A stretch of DNA of 64,000 nucleotides from Scylla paramamosain. Its lineage: Eukaryota > Arthropoda > Malacostraca > Decapoda > Portunidae. The notes under the pieces are model-generated. The model had not been told where the DNA came from and did not search any database. It worked only from the letters and a program-made list of their open reading frames with translations. The translations under genes and the position numbers were made by a program. Positions 46,652-57,696 of the stretch are shown one piece after another. Where the stretch lies: assembly GCF_035594125.1 (NCBI RefSeq), contig NC_087181.1, forward strand, positions 8,214,817-8,278,816, read 5' to 3'. How positions within the stretch are numbered: the first letter of the stretch is position 1; each line of letters opens with the position of its first letter.

Positions 46652-47186
46652 AATTACGCTAATTCAAGCGTAAAATCACGAAACTCTTTAAAAAACCAAT
46701 CGAAGTAACTAAGGGAAAGTATGTCTGACTTTTCCACATATTCTTATGTACGAGTATATATCCTGTGAATTTCAAGTCTCTAGCTGCAGTAAGTAAATTA
46801 CTCAAACTCTTTCAACTTTATCGCTTGGTATCTAAAAATAGCGGATTTTGTCATATAAAAATTATCTCCTCCTGTTACACATATATGGGCTATTGCAGCT
46901 TATGAAAGTATGAGAGGTAAAATAATGTCTGCTATAGAAATTATTGTTTGGTTTTAATTTTGGTTTTTGACAAATATTTGAATGTCATTTAGTTTTTCAT
47001 CGAAAAAAAAAATAATATGTTTACTTTTGTACCAAAAAAAAAAAAAACGATAGCAAACATTGATCTCTTATCCTTCCTGATTAAAATATTTTTTGAATGA
47101 AAGTAGTTGGTCGATAAATAAGGAAGGAGATACGAGTTGAACACAAGTAATTTAATATGGGATTCACGATTCTACAACAGCCCCCT
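46652..47186 (+). mobile_element. GGGGGTTGTA-TIR element, copy 5 (5' truncated)
   Basis: The right terminus GATTCACGATTCTACAACAG followed by CCCCCT is the cleanest of the family. The interior (GTAAGTAAATTACTCAAACT; TAAGGAAGGAGATACGAG) pairs with copy 4 in reverse complement. The left end begins at AAATTACGCTAATTCAAGCG after a poly(T) run. To its right the satellite is inverted, so this copy sits at an orientation switch. Confidence 0.75.
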
Positions 47187-47305
47187 CAAAAGATACGATT
47201 TTGATAAAGTTGTTTTGTTTCCAGTATAATGTGTTTTCCATAATTTTTGGCGTTTTGGTACGTAAAAAAAAAAAGAAAAACACTCATAAAACACTCATTT
47301 TTATA
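47187..47305 (-). repeat. Last satellite monomer, inverted
   Basis: AAAAGATACGATTTTGATAAAG, then GGCGTTTTGGTACGTAAAAA, then AACACTCATAA is one monomer in minus orientation. It marks the right edge of the satellite field. Confidence 0.85.
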
Positions 47306-47731
47306 CATTTTTACTTTTTGAAGTTTTATTGACAAATTACTATTGCTTCATTGTAAGTGGACATGTTAAGCTAGGAATGGAGCAAATAAACAAGAGTAGT
47401 GAATGATAACAGACCACCAAAATCTCCCTTTGCCTGTGTCAAGTCCTACCACCATGTTTTATGTTTAAATTATTCCACAACCAATGGAGCATTAGTAATT
47501 TGTCAATAAAATTCCATATCGATGGTGACAATACGCAAAAATACATAAATATAAAAACATGGTGGTATGACTTAATATATGCAAAGGGAAAAGATTTAGG
47601 TGCTCTGCTATCAATCACTACTCGTGTTTACTTGCTTTTTTTTTCCTATCCTAACATATCCACATACAATAAAGCAATAGTAATTTGCCAATAAAACCTC
47701 AAAAAATAGTTGATAATACGTAAAAATAAAC
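47305..47731. mobile_element. Foldback (long inverted repeat) element
   Basis: The left arm (about 47,305-47,470) and right arm (about 47,545-47,731) are diverged reverse complements over roughly 165 bp. TTATTGACAAATTACTATTG pairs with CAATAGTAATTTGCCAATAA, and CCTACCACCATGTTTTAT pairs with ATAAAAACATGGTGGTATG. The ~75-bp centre holds an extra direct copy of the arm core (GCATTAGTAATTTGTCAATA). It is non-coding and could form a long hairpin in RNA or single-stranded DNA. It abuts the end of the satellite. Confidence 0.75.
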
Positions 47732-47814
47732 AAAATACTTGAGTAATGCTTTGATGCTGTCGCCTCGACATGGTGCCCATGCGCAGTGGCGTCACCCGCG
47801 AGAAATTTGGACCC

Positions 47815-47901
47815 GGGAGAGATTTGGCACGACATCGGAACACTGCGTTCGGTTTGCAATGTTGATAACTCAGCATGGGCGGGCGTGAGGCATGAACATA
47901 A

Positions 47902-47965
<64 letters not shown>

Positions 47966-48065
47966 GCCTATGATACAGGGAGCAGTGACGTGACACACAC
48001 GGTTCAGGGGAACGGAGTCATGTAGGCCTGCCTTCTTGTTATCTGTCTTTCACTTCTGTCTGGCA
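47815..48065 (+). repeat. Dispersed repeat 'R', copy 1, with (CT)n core
   Basis: GGAACACTGCGTTCGGTTTG, TGATAACTCAGCATGGGC, GCGCCTATGATACAGGGAGC and TCAGGGGAACGGAGTCATG all have close counterparts, in reverse complement, at 63,570-63,790. The (CT)n tract at 47,904-47,963 replaces a short CTCTCTCTC in the other copy. No ORF is conserved between copies. Confidence 0.75.
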
Positions 48066-48093
48066 TCGTAGTGTGGTATAGGCAGGAAACAGG

Positions 48094-48095
<2 letters not shown>

Positions 48096-48173
<78 letters not shown>
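48096..48173. repeat. (CT)n microsatellite
   Basis: About 78 bp of CT just right of repeat R. The Arg-Glu frames on the other strand are artefacts. The next 190 bp (48,174-48,365) contain CCCTTATATAAGGTCGG and are otherwise unrecognised. Confidence 0.97.
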
Positions 48174-48176
<3 letters not shown>

Positions 48177-48384
48177 GGGGCAGCCACAACTCCCTTATAT
48201 AAGGTCGGTCCCTCCGTGAATAGCCAGCACACTGCTGCTCACCTTCCATGCCACTTCCGGTCTCTCCAGGCTGCCTCCGCGAGTAGCTACTGCATCATTG
48301 CCAACGCCTAACTTCACTAACCGACGGCACAGTGCGTGAGTTGGAGGAGTCTGCAAGGGGATTTTAGTATATCTTCTTCTTCAT

Positions 48385-49390
48385 ACGACCTTAATCCCAC
48401 GGTCTTGCAGGGTCAGCCGCTCGAGTTATCCTTCTCCATCTGTTTCTATCCATTGCATCATCTTCCTGCACTCCCAGCTTGTTCATATCACTCCTTATTA
48501 CGTCTCTCCATCTTATTCTCTGTCTACCAACCCTCCTTCTCCCCCTAACTTCCACCATCATTGCCTTCCTCACTGGTTCATCCTATATATTTTTCCTGTA
48601 TCTGTCGCACAATAAATGTTGCATCTACAGTGCTCAAACCCCTCATAAAATCCAAACTGGTGGGTGTGTATTTTGACCATCTCTCTCAGCCTCCCTTCTA
48701 TCACTCTCTAGTATTTTCAGGTTATGCTCCAACAGCTTAATACCTCTGTAGTTTTCACAACTTAATATATCTCCTTTCTGCTTATACAACTTAACCATTC
48801 TACTTTCCTTCCAGTCTTCAGGCATTTTCTCCGTGCTCCAAATCTTTTCTAACAATGAGTATGTCCACTCCACTCCAAACTCTCCCAGTGCTTTAATCAT
48901 TTCTATTGTTACTTCATATTCTCCTCCTGCCTTGTTAGCCTTTCCCTTCTTTATGGCTTTATCCACTTCCCTTCTACTTATGTTGGGTATTGGCCCTTCC
49001 ACTGGTAATGTTTCACTTAGTTCTTCATATTCATTTTCCATGTTTAACAGGTTTGAGAAATATTCCTGCCATCTTCTTTTTATGTCTTCCTCCATCATAA
49101 GAATGTCTCCGTTTTGGTCCTTTACTATTGCTACTATTCATTACCTTCACTACTCTGTATATAATCTTCTCTCCGTCTGGTGTATCCAGCCTCTCATACC
49201 AATCTCTGTATGTATTACTCTTTGCTCTGGCTACTGCTCTTTTTGCCTGCTTCTTGGCTTGTCTGTAATTTTCTTTAGTGGTGTCATTCTCAATGTCTTT
49301 CATTTGTTTCAGTGCTAACTTCTTATCTTTATTGCAGCTTGGACCTCGTCATTCCACCATCATGTATCTTTCTCTTCTTTTGGTTTCCCA
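48385..49390 (-). pseudogene. RTE LINE reverse transcriptase remnant
   Basis: Continues the endonuclease frame through several frameshifts (about 49,410, 49,335 and 49,120). The piece 49,098-48,760 encodes W-Q-E-Y-F-S-N-L-L, M-P-E-D-W-K-E-S-R and N-Y-R-G-I-K-L-L, the start of RT. H-Q-F-G-F at about 48,650 and I-V-R-Q-I-Q-E-K-Y reach to about 48,595. There the sequence jumps to P-V-R-K-A-M and the C-terminal block R-R-V-G-R-Q-R-I-R-W-R-D-V (48,573-48,391), ending R-P-W-D-stop. The palm with F-A-D-D and the thumb are absent, so the copy cannot reverse transcribe. Confidence 0.85.
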
Positions 49391-49396
49391 CTCGTC

Positions 49397-50503
49397 TTAC
49401 CACAAATCTCTGTTGCTTTTGCTACTAATATATCTCATATCTTCCCACACCTCCGCTGCTGTTTCTGGTAAGCTGCCAGTTCTGTGTCTTTCCCTGAACG
49501 TTTCTTCAACTTTGTTTCTAAACTCATTCTTCTTTTCACTTTTCAGCTTCCAGACTTTAATCTTCTTCTTTCTTTCCTCTTTCCTTCTCTTCCTTCCACT
49601 TTTCATCCTAAAATCTGCTACTAATAATCTATGTTGCGTCACCACTGGTTCTCCAGGTATAACTTTGCAATCCATTACAAGTCGTTTGTCTTCTCTTCTT
49701 ACCAGGATGTAGTCAATCTGTGTCTCATTCTGACCGTTTTTATATATAATTAGATGGATTTGTCTCTTCTTTAACCAAGTATTCAATATTGTAATTTCTG
49801 CTGCTTCTGCCATTTCCAGTAATCGCTCACCTTCCACATTTCGTCTTCCGAAACCAATTCCACCATGGACTCCTTCATACCCATTACCACTTTCTCCTAC
49901 ATGTGCATTCATGTCTCCAGCTATTACTATTAATTCTGTTCGTGCTATACTTTCTATATACTCTTCAAGTTTTTCTCTAAATTCCTCTTTCTCCTCATCT
50001 CTGCAACCCTGCTGAGGTGCATATGCAGATACAATATGCCATATTTTTCCATCTCTGATTAGTTTCATTCCCATTAACCTGTCGTTAACTCTTTTAACTT
50101 CAGTAACCTGTTCCTGTACATCTGGATGAAGAATAATGCCCACTCCATTTTTCTTTGTACTTTCTCCAGCATAATACACTTTGTATCCTTCTCCTATTTT
50201 TCTAGCACTGTTTCCTTTCCATTTAGTTTCTTGGATGCACAATATTTTGATATTCTTTCTCTGCATTGCATCCACTAGCTCTCTTCCTTTGCCTGTAAGA
50301 CTTCCAATGTTCCAGTTACCTATTCTAATTCTTAGCTTCTTTTTCCAGTTTTTGGTCTTGTTTCCCACTATCTTCTTTAACCGCAGTCGTGGGTCCTGCG
50401 GTACCTTTTGCCCATTTTCCACTGCAACCAGGGGTTGTTGCAGCGCGTCGCTTAAGGGGGACGCCCTAGCCATACTATTGTCCACAAATAACTCGAGATC
50501 CAT
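49397..50503 (-). CDS. RTE LINE apurinic-like endonuclease (5' part of ORF, frameshifted after)
   Basis: A 368-residue reading frame starting at a true ATG (50,503). Residues ~58-300 form an endonuclease/exonuclease/phosphatase (EEP) domain that would nick target DNA during retrotransposition. Visible motifs are I-G-N-W-N-I-G-S-L (metal-binding Asn), I-L-C-I-Q-E-T-K-W (catalytic Glu), S-A-Y-A-P-Q, I-A-G-D-M-N-A-H-V-G and Q-I-D-Y-I-L-V-R. The final S-D-H motif appears as T-Q-H-R, keeping the His but not the Asp. The frame ends early at R-D-L-W-stop, because the continuation (I-C-G-K-T-S-G-K-P) is in another frame at about 49,410. The protein resembles the EEP proteins of RTE/BovB LINEs. It is not a host gene. 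Confidence 0.85.
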   Translation of the reverse strand: MDLELFVDNSMARASPLSDALQQPLVAVENGQKVPQDPRLRLKKIVGNKTKNWKKKLRIRIGNWNIGSLTGKGRELVDAMQRKNIKILCIQETKWKGNSARKIGEGYKVYYAGESTKKNGVGIILHPDVQEQVTEVKRVNDRLMGMKLIRDGKIWHIVSAYAPQQGCRDEEKEEFREKLEEYIESIARTELIVIAGDMNAHVGESGNGYEGVHGGIGFGRRNVEGERLLEMAEAAEITILNTWLKKRQIHLIIYKNGQNETQIDYILVRREDKRLVMDCKVIPGEPVVTQHRLLVADFRMKSGRKRRKEERKKKIKVWKLKSEKKNEFRNKVEETFRERHRTGSLPETAAEVWEDMRYISSKSNRDLW

Positions 50504-50630
50504 TATTTATGTTTGGTCTTGTTTTTGACGCTCGGTTGACTAGACCTGTCAGCAACACTCCCCATTTATCCGGGCTTGTGACCGGCATTGAGTTGGGCTG
50601 GCTTGCCCCCCTAGTGGCTGGGTTGAATTT

Positions 50631-53298
<2,668 letters not shown>

Positions 53299-53522
53299 GG
53301 GTGTATATGGGCAGGAGTCTTTCTCTAATACATATCTCACTGAATGTGATAGCTAGTTGAGCATCTTAGGCCCCTTTCAGACGTATCGACTTTACGCCGT
53401 CCGCCGTCTAGGACCCAGCGCCGTGCATTCCAGAGAGAGCGCCGTGGTGTCGACGGCGGGCGCCGTTGACACAACGGCACGGCCTGTGCCGTCCACCTGC
53501 CAGTTGCCTCCATTCTTTCATC

Positions 53523-53818
53523 ATGGACACACAGGACCACCTGCTCTACCTATATTACTTATATTTAAAAAGAAAAAAACAACGTTCACACAGCAGAAAG
53601 TGGGTCCATAATATCAATGTTGCCAGACCAGTGGTTGGAGCTTTTGTCACACTGTATGAGGAACTCAGAAGAGATACAAAAAAGTTTTTCAACTACTTCA
53701 GAATGAGCAAAGAATCATTCGATGAGCTCCTCAACAGGTTGAGTCCTCTACTTTGCCATCAAAATTCCAGGATGAGAGACGCCATTTCACCAACAGAAAG
53801 ACTTGCTGTTACATTAAG
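53523..53818 (+). CDS. Harbinger transposase, exon 1
   Basis: N-terminal 98 codons of the transposase. I chose the ATG at 53,523 because the protein from there (M-D-T-Q-D, then a basic K-R-K-K-Q-R stretch, W-V-H-N-I-N, L-Y-E-E-L-R-R-D, F-F-N-Y-F-R-M-S, F-D-E-L-L) matches the family layout. The upstream in-frame ATG (53,466) lies in CG-rich leader close to the TIR. Helix-turn-helix-like N-terminal regions of HARBI1-type proteins contact the transposon ends. The exon ends A-G|GTAAGA at 53,818 inside the conserved E-R-L-A-V-T-L-R, and joins in frame to 54,915. The intron holds the second exon of the antisense gene. Confidence 0.88.
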
Positions 53819-54044
53819 GTAAGAAATATCAGTCTTATTTTAGTATTTATTTTGAAATACAGAGAACATAAATAATGCAAAATAAGAAGTAGCCTACATG
53901 TTTATTTTTCCTATTATTTCATTTGGTATGTAGAAAGCACCCTAATTACAAAAAATGTAAATTATTACGAAAATAACTTTCCTGAAAATCAATTATGATG
54001 TTTACATAAACTCAATTTTATGTATGCCATACATCCAATGGGTA

Positions 54045-54797
54045 CTAATTTTCTAGAGCAAAATCCAAATCAGAACATTGTGAATGCTCACCACTATAAG
54101 CAGAGGTGCTTGACTGTACTGAATGTGGTGAATGAAGAGGTGTAGAATAGGCTGTAGTTGGAGGCACAGTGATACCAGGCTGAGTATCAGGGGAACTATT
54201 TCCCACATTAGGTGGATGTGCGGGTGAGTAACGCCAGTGTGTGTGTGTGTGTTTCACATGATCAGGATAATAAGAATGCATATGTGGAGATGGTTGAATG
54301 GCATGCTCACTCGGAACAGGCCATACAGGACCCTTGGGAGTTTGTTGAGATCGGTGAATACTCTGAATCATTTTTATTACTCCACTTTGGAATTCTAATG
54401 TTTCAGTGTCATCCAACTTCTGCAGTGAGGGTAAAATACCTTTAAAAAAACTAACATGACGATCCTCTGGCTCCTGTAGTTTGTTTAAAATAGACTTTTC
54501 TATATCTGTCACAAGCGTTTTCTGTCTTTTACCTTTTCCCTGAGTTGATGTTGAGGGTTGAGGGTCGGAGAGTGTGGGTATGTCGCGGCTTATCTCTTCA
54601 TGCTCTTCTTCTTCTACAGCACTTGAAACTGTCTCCTTCCTCTTGGTATTCTTCTGCAGGAATGACATGTTGTCACTATATATGTATTTTCTAATTGATT
54701 TTGCTTTGGATCCTGTTTTTTTTTTCATCTTCAAGCTTCTTTAGATATTTGATGTACCGGTCTCTGATGTTAGTCCATTTTGTACTTATCATCTTGC
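54045..54797 (-). pseudogene. Harbinger MADF/BESS protein, exon 2 (one homopolymer frameshift)
   Basis: The acceptor TTTCTAG at 54,798 leads into G-K-M-I-S-T-K-W-T-N-I-R-D-R-Y-I-K-Y-L-K-K-L-E, the second half of the MADF domain, matching exon 1 in phase. At 54,716-54,725 a run of ten A (coding strand) puts the frame off by one; nine would keep it open. The downstream frame is open to 54,045: S-I-R-K-Y-I-Y-S-D-N-M-S-F-L, an acidic and Ser/Thr-rich linker with K-G-K-R-Q-K, a BESS motif (S-L-Q-K-L-D-D-T-E-T-L-E-F-Q, then I-K-M-I-Q) and a Pro/His/Ser-rich tail. The frameshift may be a real mutation or an assembly error in the homopolymer. The exon lies wholly inside the transposase intron. Confidence 0.85.
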
Positions 54798-54914
54798 CTA
54801 GAAAGAAAAAAAACAGTAAACTTTAATAGTGACCATGCTTAATCAAAATTTCTATCTATTTTTTTCCTGTTGTTGGTTCAGTGTTTTACACAGTAATATT
54901 GCTTATCTTTTCAG

Positions 54915-55797
54915 ATACCTGGCAAGTGGCAACACTTTTACGGATCTACACTATAGTTATCGAATGGGTGTGTCGACCATCTCTTCGATTGTGCAAGAGG
55001 TTTGTGGCAACATATGGGTGACCCTGAATCACGAATGTATACCACCACTATCAGAGGAAAGGCTGGAGGGCATTGCTGCTGGCTTCCATAGGAAAACTCA
55101 ATTTCCACATTGTATAGGGGCAGTGGATGGCAAACACATCAGGATCATTAAGCCATGTGACAGCGGGTCTTTGTTTTGGAACTACAAGGACTTTTACTCA
55201 ATGGTATTGCTGGCCGTGGCTGATAGTGAGTATAGATTTGTGTTCGTGAACATTGGTGCTTATGGGAAAGACTGTGATTCATCATTGTTTAAGGAGACAC
55301 AGCTTTGGAGAGACATTGCTAACAATGATCTCCCTATCCCCAAGCCAAAGCCCTTGTCTGAGTCTATACCAGGTTGCACTCCATATGTGTTTGTTGGAGA
55401 CGAAGGATTTGGTATTCACATGAATCTTATGCGACCTTACTCAGGGAAAATTATGGATCAGCAAAAAAGAGTTTTCAACTACCGGTTGAGTAGAGCAAGG
55501 AGGTACGTAGAATGCTCATTTGGGATATTGTCTAATAAATGGAGAGTATTCCATAGGCCACTCAATGTGTCAGTGGAACTGAGTATGAAAATTGTACAGG
55601 CATGTTGTGTACTGCACAATTTTGTGAGAGAGCGAGATGGTTACAACTTCGAAGACACACTCACAATCGAAGGATTTAATGCCGTTCCATACATGGAGGG
55701 TGAACGCGGAAACAAATCTGGTAATGATATCCGCAAAGCTTTTGCTGAGTACTTTATGACACAAGAAGGGTCAGTTGCGTGGCAGTGGAAAATGTAA
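54915..55797 (+). CDS. Harbinger transposase, exon 2 (DDE nuclease domain)
   Basis: Completes a 392-residue transposase after acceptor TTTTCAG at 54,914. It continues (R)-Y-L-A-S-G-N-T-F-T-D-L-H-Y. The DDE_4 nuclease triad is visible as D170 (G-A-V-D-G-K-H), D261 (F-V-G-D-E-G-F) and E298 (Y-V-E-C-S-F-G-I-L), with D202 (V-A-D-S-E) also in a conserved block. The spacing of 37 residues from D261 to E298 fits the family. The end is V-L-H-N-F-V-R and a short tail. There is no internal stop, so the protein looks intact. It cuts and rejoins element ends, normally with help from the MADF/BESS partner for nuclear import and end recognition (known for the family). The unspliced frame upstream (54,829-54,914) is intronic. 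Confidence 0.92.
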
Positions 55798-56282
55798 AGA
55801 AGACAATGATGATGTATAGGAGTAACCTGTTAGCCTGTTACATTATACAAGACTTAGCTGATTATGACTGTATACTAAGGTAGTATTTATTGTATACCTA
55901 AGCATGTATCGCATGTATGTCTTCATACTTATGTATCAGTATAACTAATATTTTCATTATATATGAATCACCAGCCATATGAACATTTTTTTTAGTTGGA
56001 GCATAGAGTTTGGGAATAAAAACATGTATAAATAAATAATAAATATGTACATGAATTTTGTTTCTGTATTCAATATATTCTGTAGTGGGGTGGACAAGCT
56101 GCTACTGTACAACAGAATAAATTGGGGTGAGGTAACAACCACCTGAAAAAATTTCACACACACACACACACACACACACATCTACGAATGGAAGCACAAA
56201 GGAATCATAAACAAACATAGAACACATAAACACAAACAAACATTATCTTGATCAACACAAGACATACCTTGCACACTAGACA
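55798..56282. other. Non-coding interior of the Harbinger element
   Basis: Between the transposase stop and the MADF first exon. AT-rich, containing a (CA)n tract at 56,155-56,182. It is intronic for the MADF gene and 3' untranslated for the transposase (AATAAA at about 56,016, GGGAATAAAAACATG). No other gene seen. Confidence 0.6.
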
Positions 56283-56308
56283 TTAATATGAAAAGTTCAT
56301 GTACTCAC

Positions 56309-56492
56309 CATATTTGTTCTTTGCATCGTCACTCATAGACTCAAAGCCCGGGTTCAGATGATTGCAGACTTCCCTCCATGCTGCAGTGGTTTCAGTCTTG
56401 GACTTATATGCTTCAAGGCTTTTGTCCCAGAGAACAGGCCTCTCTTCAACCAGGCTAATCAACAATTCAACGTCTACATCAACGTCTTCCAT
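56309..56492 (-). CDS. Harbinger MADF protein, exon 1
   Basis: Minus-strand first exon from ATG 56,492. It encodes D-V-D-V-D-V-E-L-L-I-S-L-V-E-E-R-P-V-L-W-D, then S-K-T-E-T-T-A-A-W-R-E-V and a D-D-A-K-N-K-Y end. This is the N-terminal half of a MADF (Myb/SANT-like) domain with its spaced tryptophans. It ends at donor TATG|GTGAGT (56,309) in phase 1. The ATG lies about 110 bp inside the right TIR. Such proteins bind subterminal transposon DNA and escort the transposase to the nucleus (family knowledge). The intron from here to 54,798 contains the whole transposase exon 2 on the other strand. Confidence 0.85.
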
Positions 56493-56497
56493 TATCA

Positions 56498-57625
56498 ATG
56501 GTGAGCAATACTACAAACACGTCTGTGGTCAGGAAACGACTGAAGTGGTGTGACACGCTACTCGCGCCGTCCACTTCAGACGGCGGAACGTCGACACGTT
56601 TGAACAAGTCCATAGAGACCTGTGTACATTTAAATTTTAGACTTCACCTCCAAGAAACATCTGGGCTAACATTTACTATGGAAAACAGCAAAGATGGAGC
56701 TATGCCCTTTCTCGACGTCCCAGTGCAACAAGAAGAAGGAAGATTTACCACCAGCGTCTACACAAAACCAACGAATCCTGGACTCTGCTTGAACGGACGA
56801 AGTGAGTGTCCCACGAGGTACAAGGATTCCACTATCTCAGCCTACATCAGAAGAGCGCTTACACACTGCAGCACGTGGAAACAAGTCCACCAAGAAATAC
56901 AGCGCTCAACTCAAGTCCTCATAAACAACAATTTCCGTGAAAAGGACATCAACCGCCTAGTAAAGAAAATTGTCGACAGCTGGCATAACAAGAAGCAACA
57001 AGAGGATAAGAAAGGGAACATCAACATCTTCTATAAAGCAACTTTCTCTACCGCCTACGAAGAAGATGAGAGGGCCATCACGCAGATTGTGAAGAGGAAC
57101 ATCAAGCCTTCCGACCCTGACAGACAAGTTAAACTGATAATTTATTACAACACCAAGAAAACCAGCCATCTTCTTCTGAAAAATAACCCCTCAAAAAAGA
57201 AAGAGAGCCTTCAAAAGTCACATGTCATATATAGGTTTACATGTAACCAAGGGAATTGTGAAGTCCTTCCCTCCACCTATGTTGGCATGACGACAACAAG
57301 ACTCTCCCAACGACTAACTTTCCACCTCGCAACAGGAGCACCCAAGAAACATCTGAAGGAGAAGTATAACATAAACATCACAAGAGGAATGCTAGTAGAT
57401 AAAACGGAGATCATAACTACATGCCCAGACACCAGGCGTCTCCCCATCTTAGAAGCATTATATATAAAAGAGACAAACCCTACATTAAATCAACAATCCG
57501 AAGACCTACAAGCATTACCAAGCGCGCGAAGACCCAGCTTGGATAGCACCCCAGCACAGCCCGCGACAGCCGTCAGCCAATCAGAGACCAGGACGCGCAG
57601 CGGGGTGACAAGCCTACCGGTATAA
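56498..57625 (+). CDS. Chimeric ORF: Harbinger leader fused to Penelope RT-end and GIY-YIG endonuclease
   Basis: A 375-codon open frame. Residues 1-~35 are translated from the antisense of the Harbinger MADF 5' leader and right TIR and have no family meaning. From about residue 36 it reads as Penelope-like protein: F-T-M-E-N-S-K-D-G, M-P-F-L-D-V and V-Y-T-K-P-T from the RT thumb region, then a basic linker. A GIY-YIG-type nuclease follows at about residues 245-340 with V-I-Y-R-F-T-C, S-T-Y-V-G-M-T-T-T-R-L-S-Q-R-L (conserved Arg), H-L-A-T, and the metal-binding Glu in L-P-I-L-E-A-L-Y-I-K. It ends with a Ser/Pro-rich tail. Whether it is expressed is unknown. The endonuclease looks complete, but the RT palm and fingers are absent. 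Confidence 0.72.
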   Translation: MVSNTTNTSVVRKRLKWCDTLLAPSTSDGGTSTRLNKSIETCVHLNFRLHLQETSGLTFTMENSKDGAMPFLDVPVQQEEGRFTTSVYTKPTNPGLCLNGRSECPTRYKDSTISAYIRRALTHCSTWKQVHQEIQRSTQVLINNNFREKDINRLVKKIVDSWHNKKQQEDKKGNINIFYKATFSTAYEEDERAITQIVKRNIKPSDPDRQVKLIIYYNTKKTSHLLLKNNPSKKKESLQKSHVIYRFTCNQGNCEVLPSTYVGMTTTRLSQRLTFHLATGAPKKHLKEKYNINITRGMLVDKTEIITTCPDTRRLPILEALYIKETNPTLNQQSEDLQALPSARRPSLDSTPAQPATAVSQSETRTRSGVTSLPV

Positions 57626-57690
57626 ATACAGCCCCGCAATCAGCTTGAGCTGACGAAACCCAAATTGAAGAAATACACGCAATCCCAAAA
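56604..57690 (+). mobile_element. Penelope-like element, 5' truncated
   Basis: 3' part of a Penelope-like retroelement on the + strand: the end of RT, a linker and a GIY-YIG endonuclease, then about 65 bp of 3' sequence with TATAAATACAGCC and GAGCTGACGAAACCC. The core RT catalytic motifs are missing, so only the C-terminal portion was retained. It joins the damaged Harbinger right end on the left and a Jockey-type LINE on the right. Confidence 0.82.
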
Positions 57691-57696
57691 GCTCAC

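Larger units (their letters stand above)
48370..50630 (-). mobile_element. RTE-clade LINE, internally deleted
   Basis: Minus-strand LINE with its 5' end near 50,630 and a GAAGAAGAAGATA 3' terminus at about 48,380, a short-repeat ending typical of RTE elements. It encodes endonuclease, the N-terminal RT and the extreme C-terminus, but the middle of RT is missing. The parts are described separately. Confidence 0.85.
53369..56603 (+). mobile_element. PIF/Harbinger DNA transposon with two genes
   Basis: The left terminal inverted repeat begins GGCCCCTTTCAGACGTATCG at 53,369, preceded by TTA (53,366-53,368), the 3-bp target type of Harbinger elements. The right terminus (56,578-56,603) contains GACGGCGGAACGTCGACACG, complementary to the left TIR with a few mismatches. 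The outermost ~10 bp (expected GAAAGGGGCC) are replaced or badly diverged where Penelope-like sequence starts. The element carries the two usual Harbinger proteins, a DDE transposase (+) and a MADF/BESS DNA-binding protein (-). With a damaged right end it may be immobile, though its proteins could act on other copies. Confidence 0.88.

Noticed and set aside
48190..48210. Promoter with TATA box (CCCTTATATAAGG)
   Set aside because: A TATA-like palindrome exists, but there is no downstream gene, only the 3' end of an antisense RTE element.
48833..49712. Plus-strand ORFs rich in Ser/Leu/Phe resembling membrane proteins
   Set aside because: They are antisense shadows of the minus-strand RTE LINE.
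54829..54914. N-terminal extension of the transposase (M-T-M-L-N-Q start)
   Set aside because: This is intron sequence upstream of a good splice acceptor. The spliced product restores the conserved L-A-V-T-L-R-Y-L-A block.
57640..57690. Second hammerhead at the Penelope 3' end (GAGCTGACGAAACCC)
   Set aside because: A CTGACGA-like core is present but no complementary stems I or II could be found around it.
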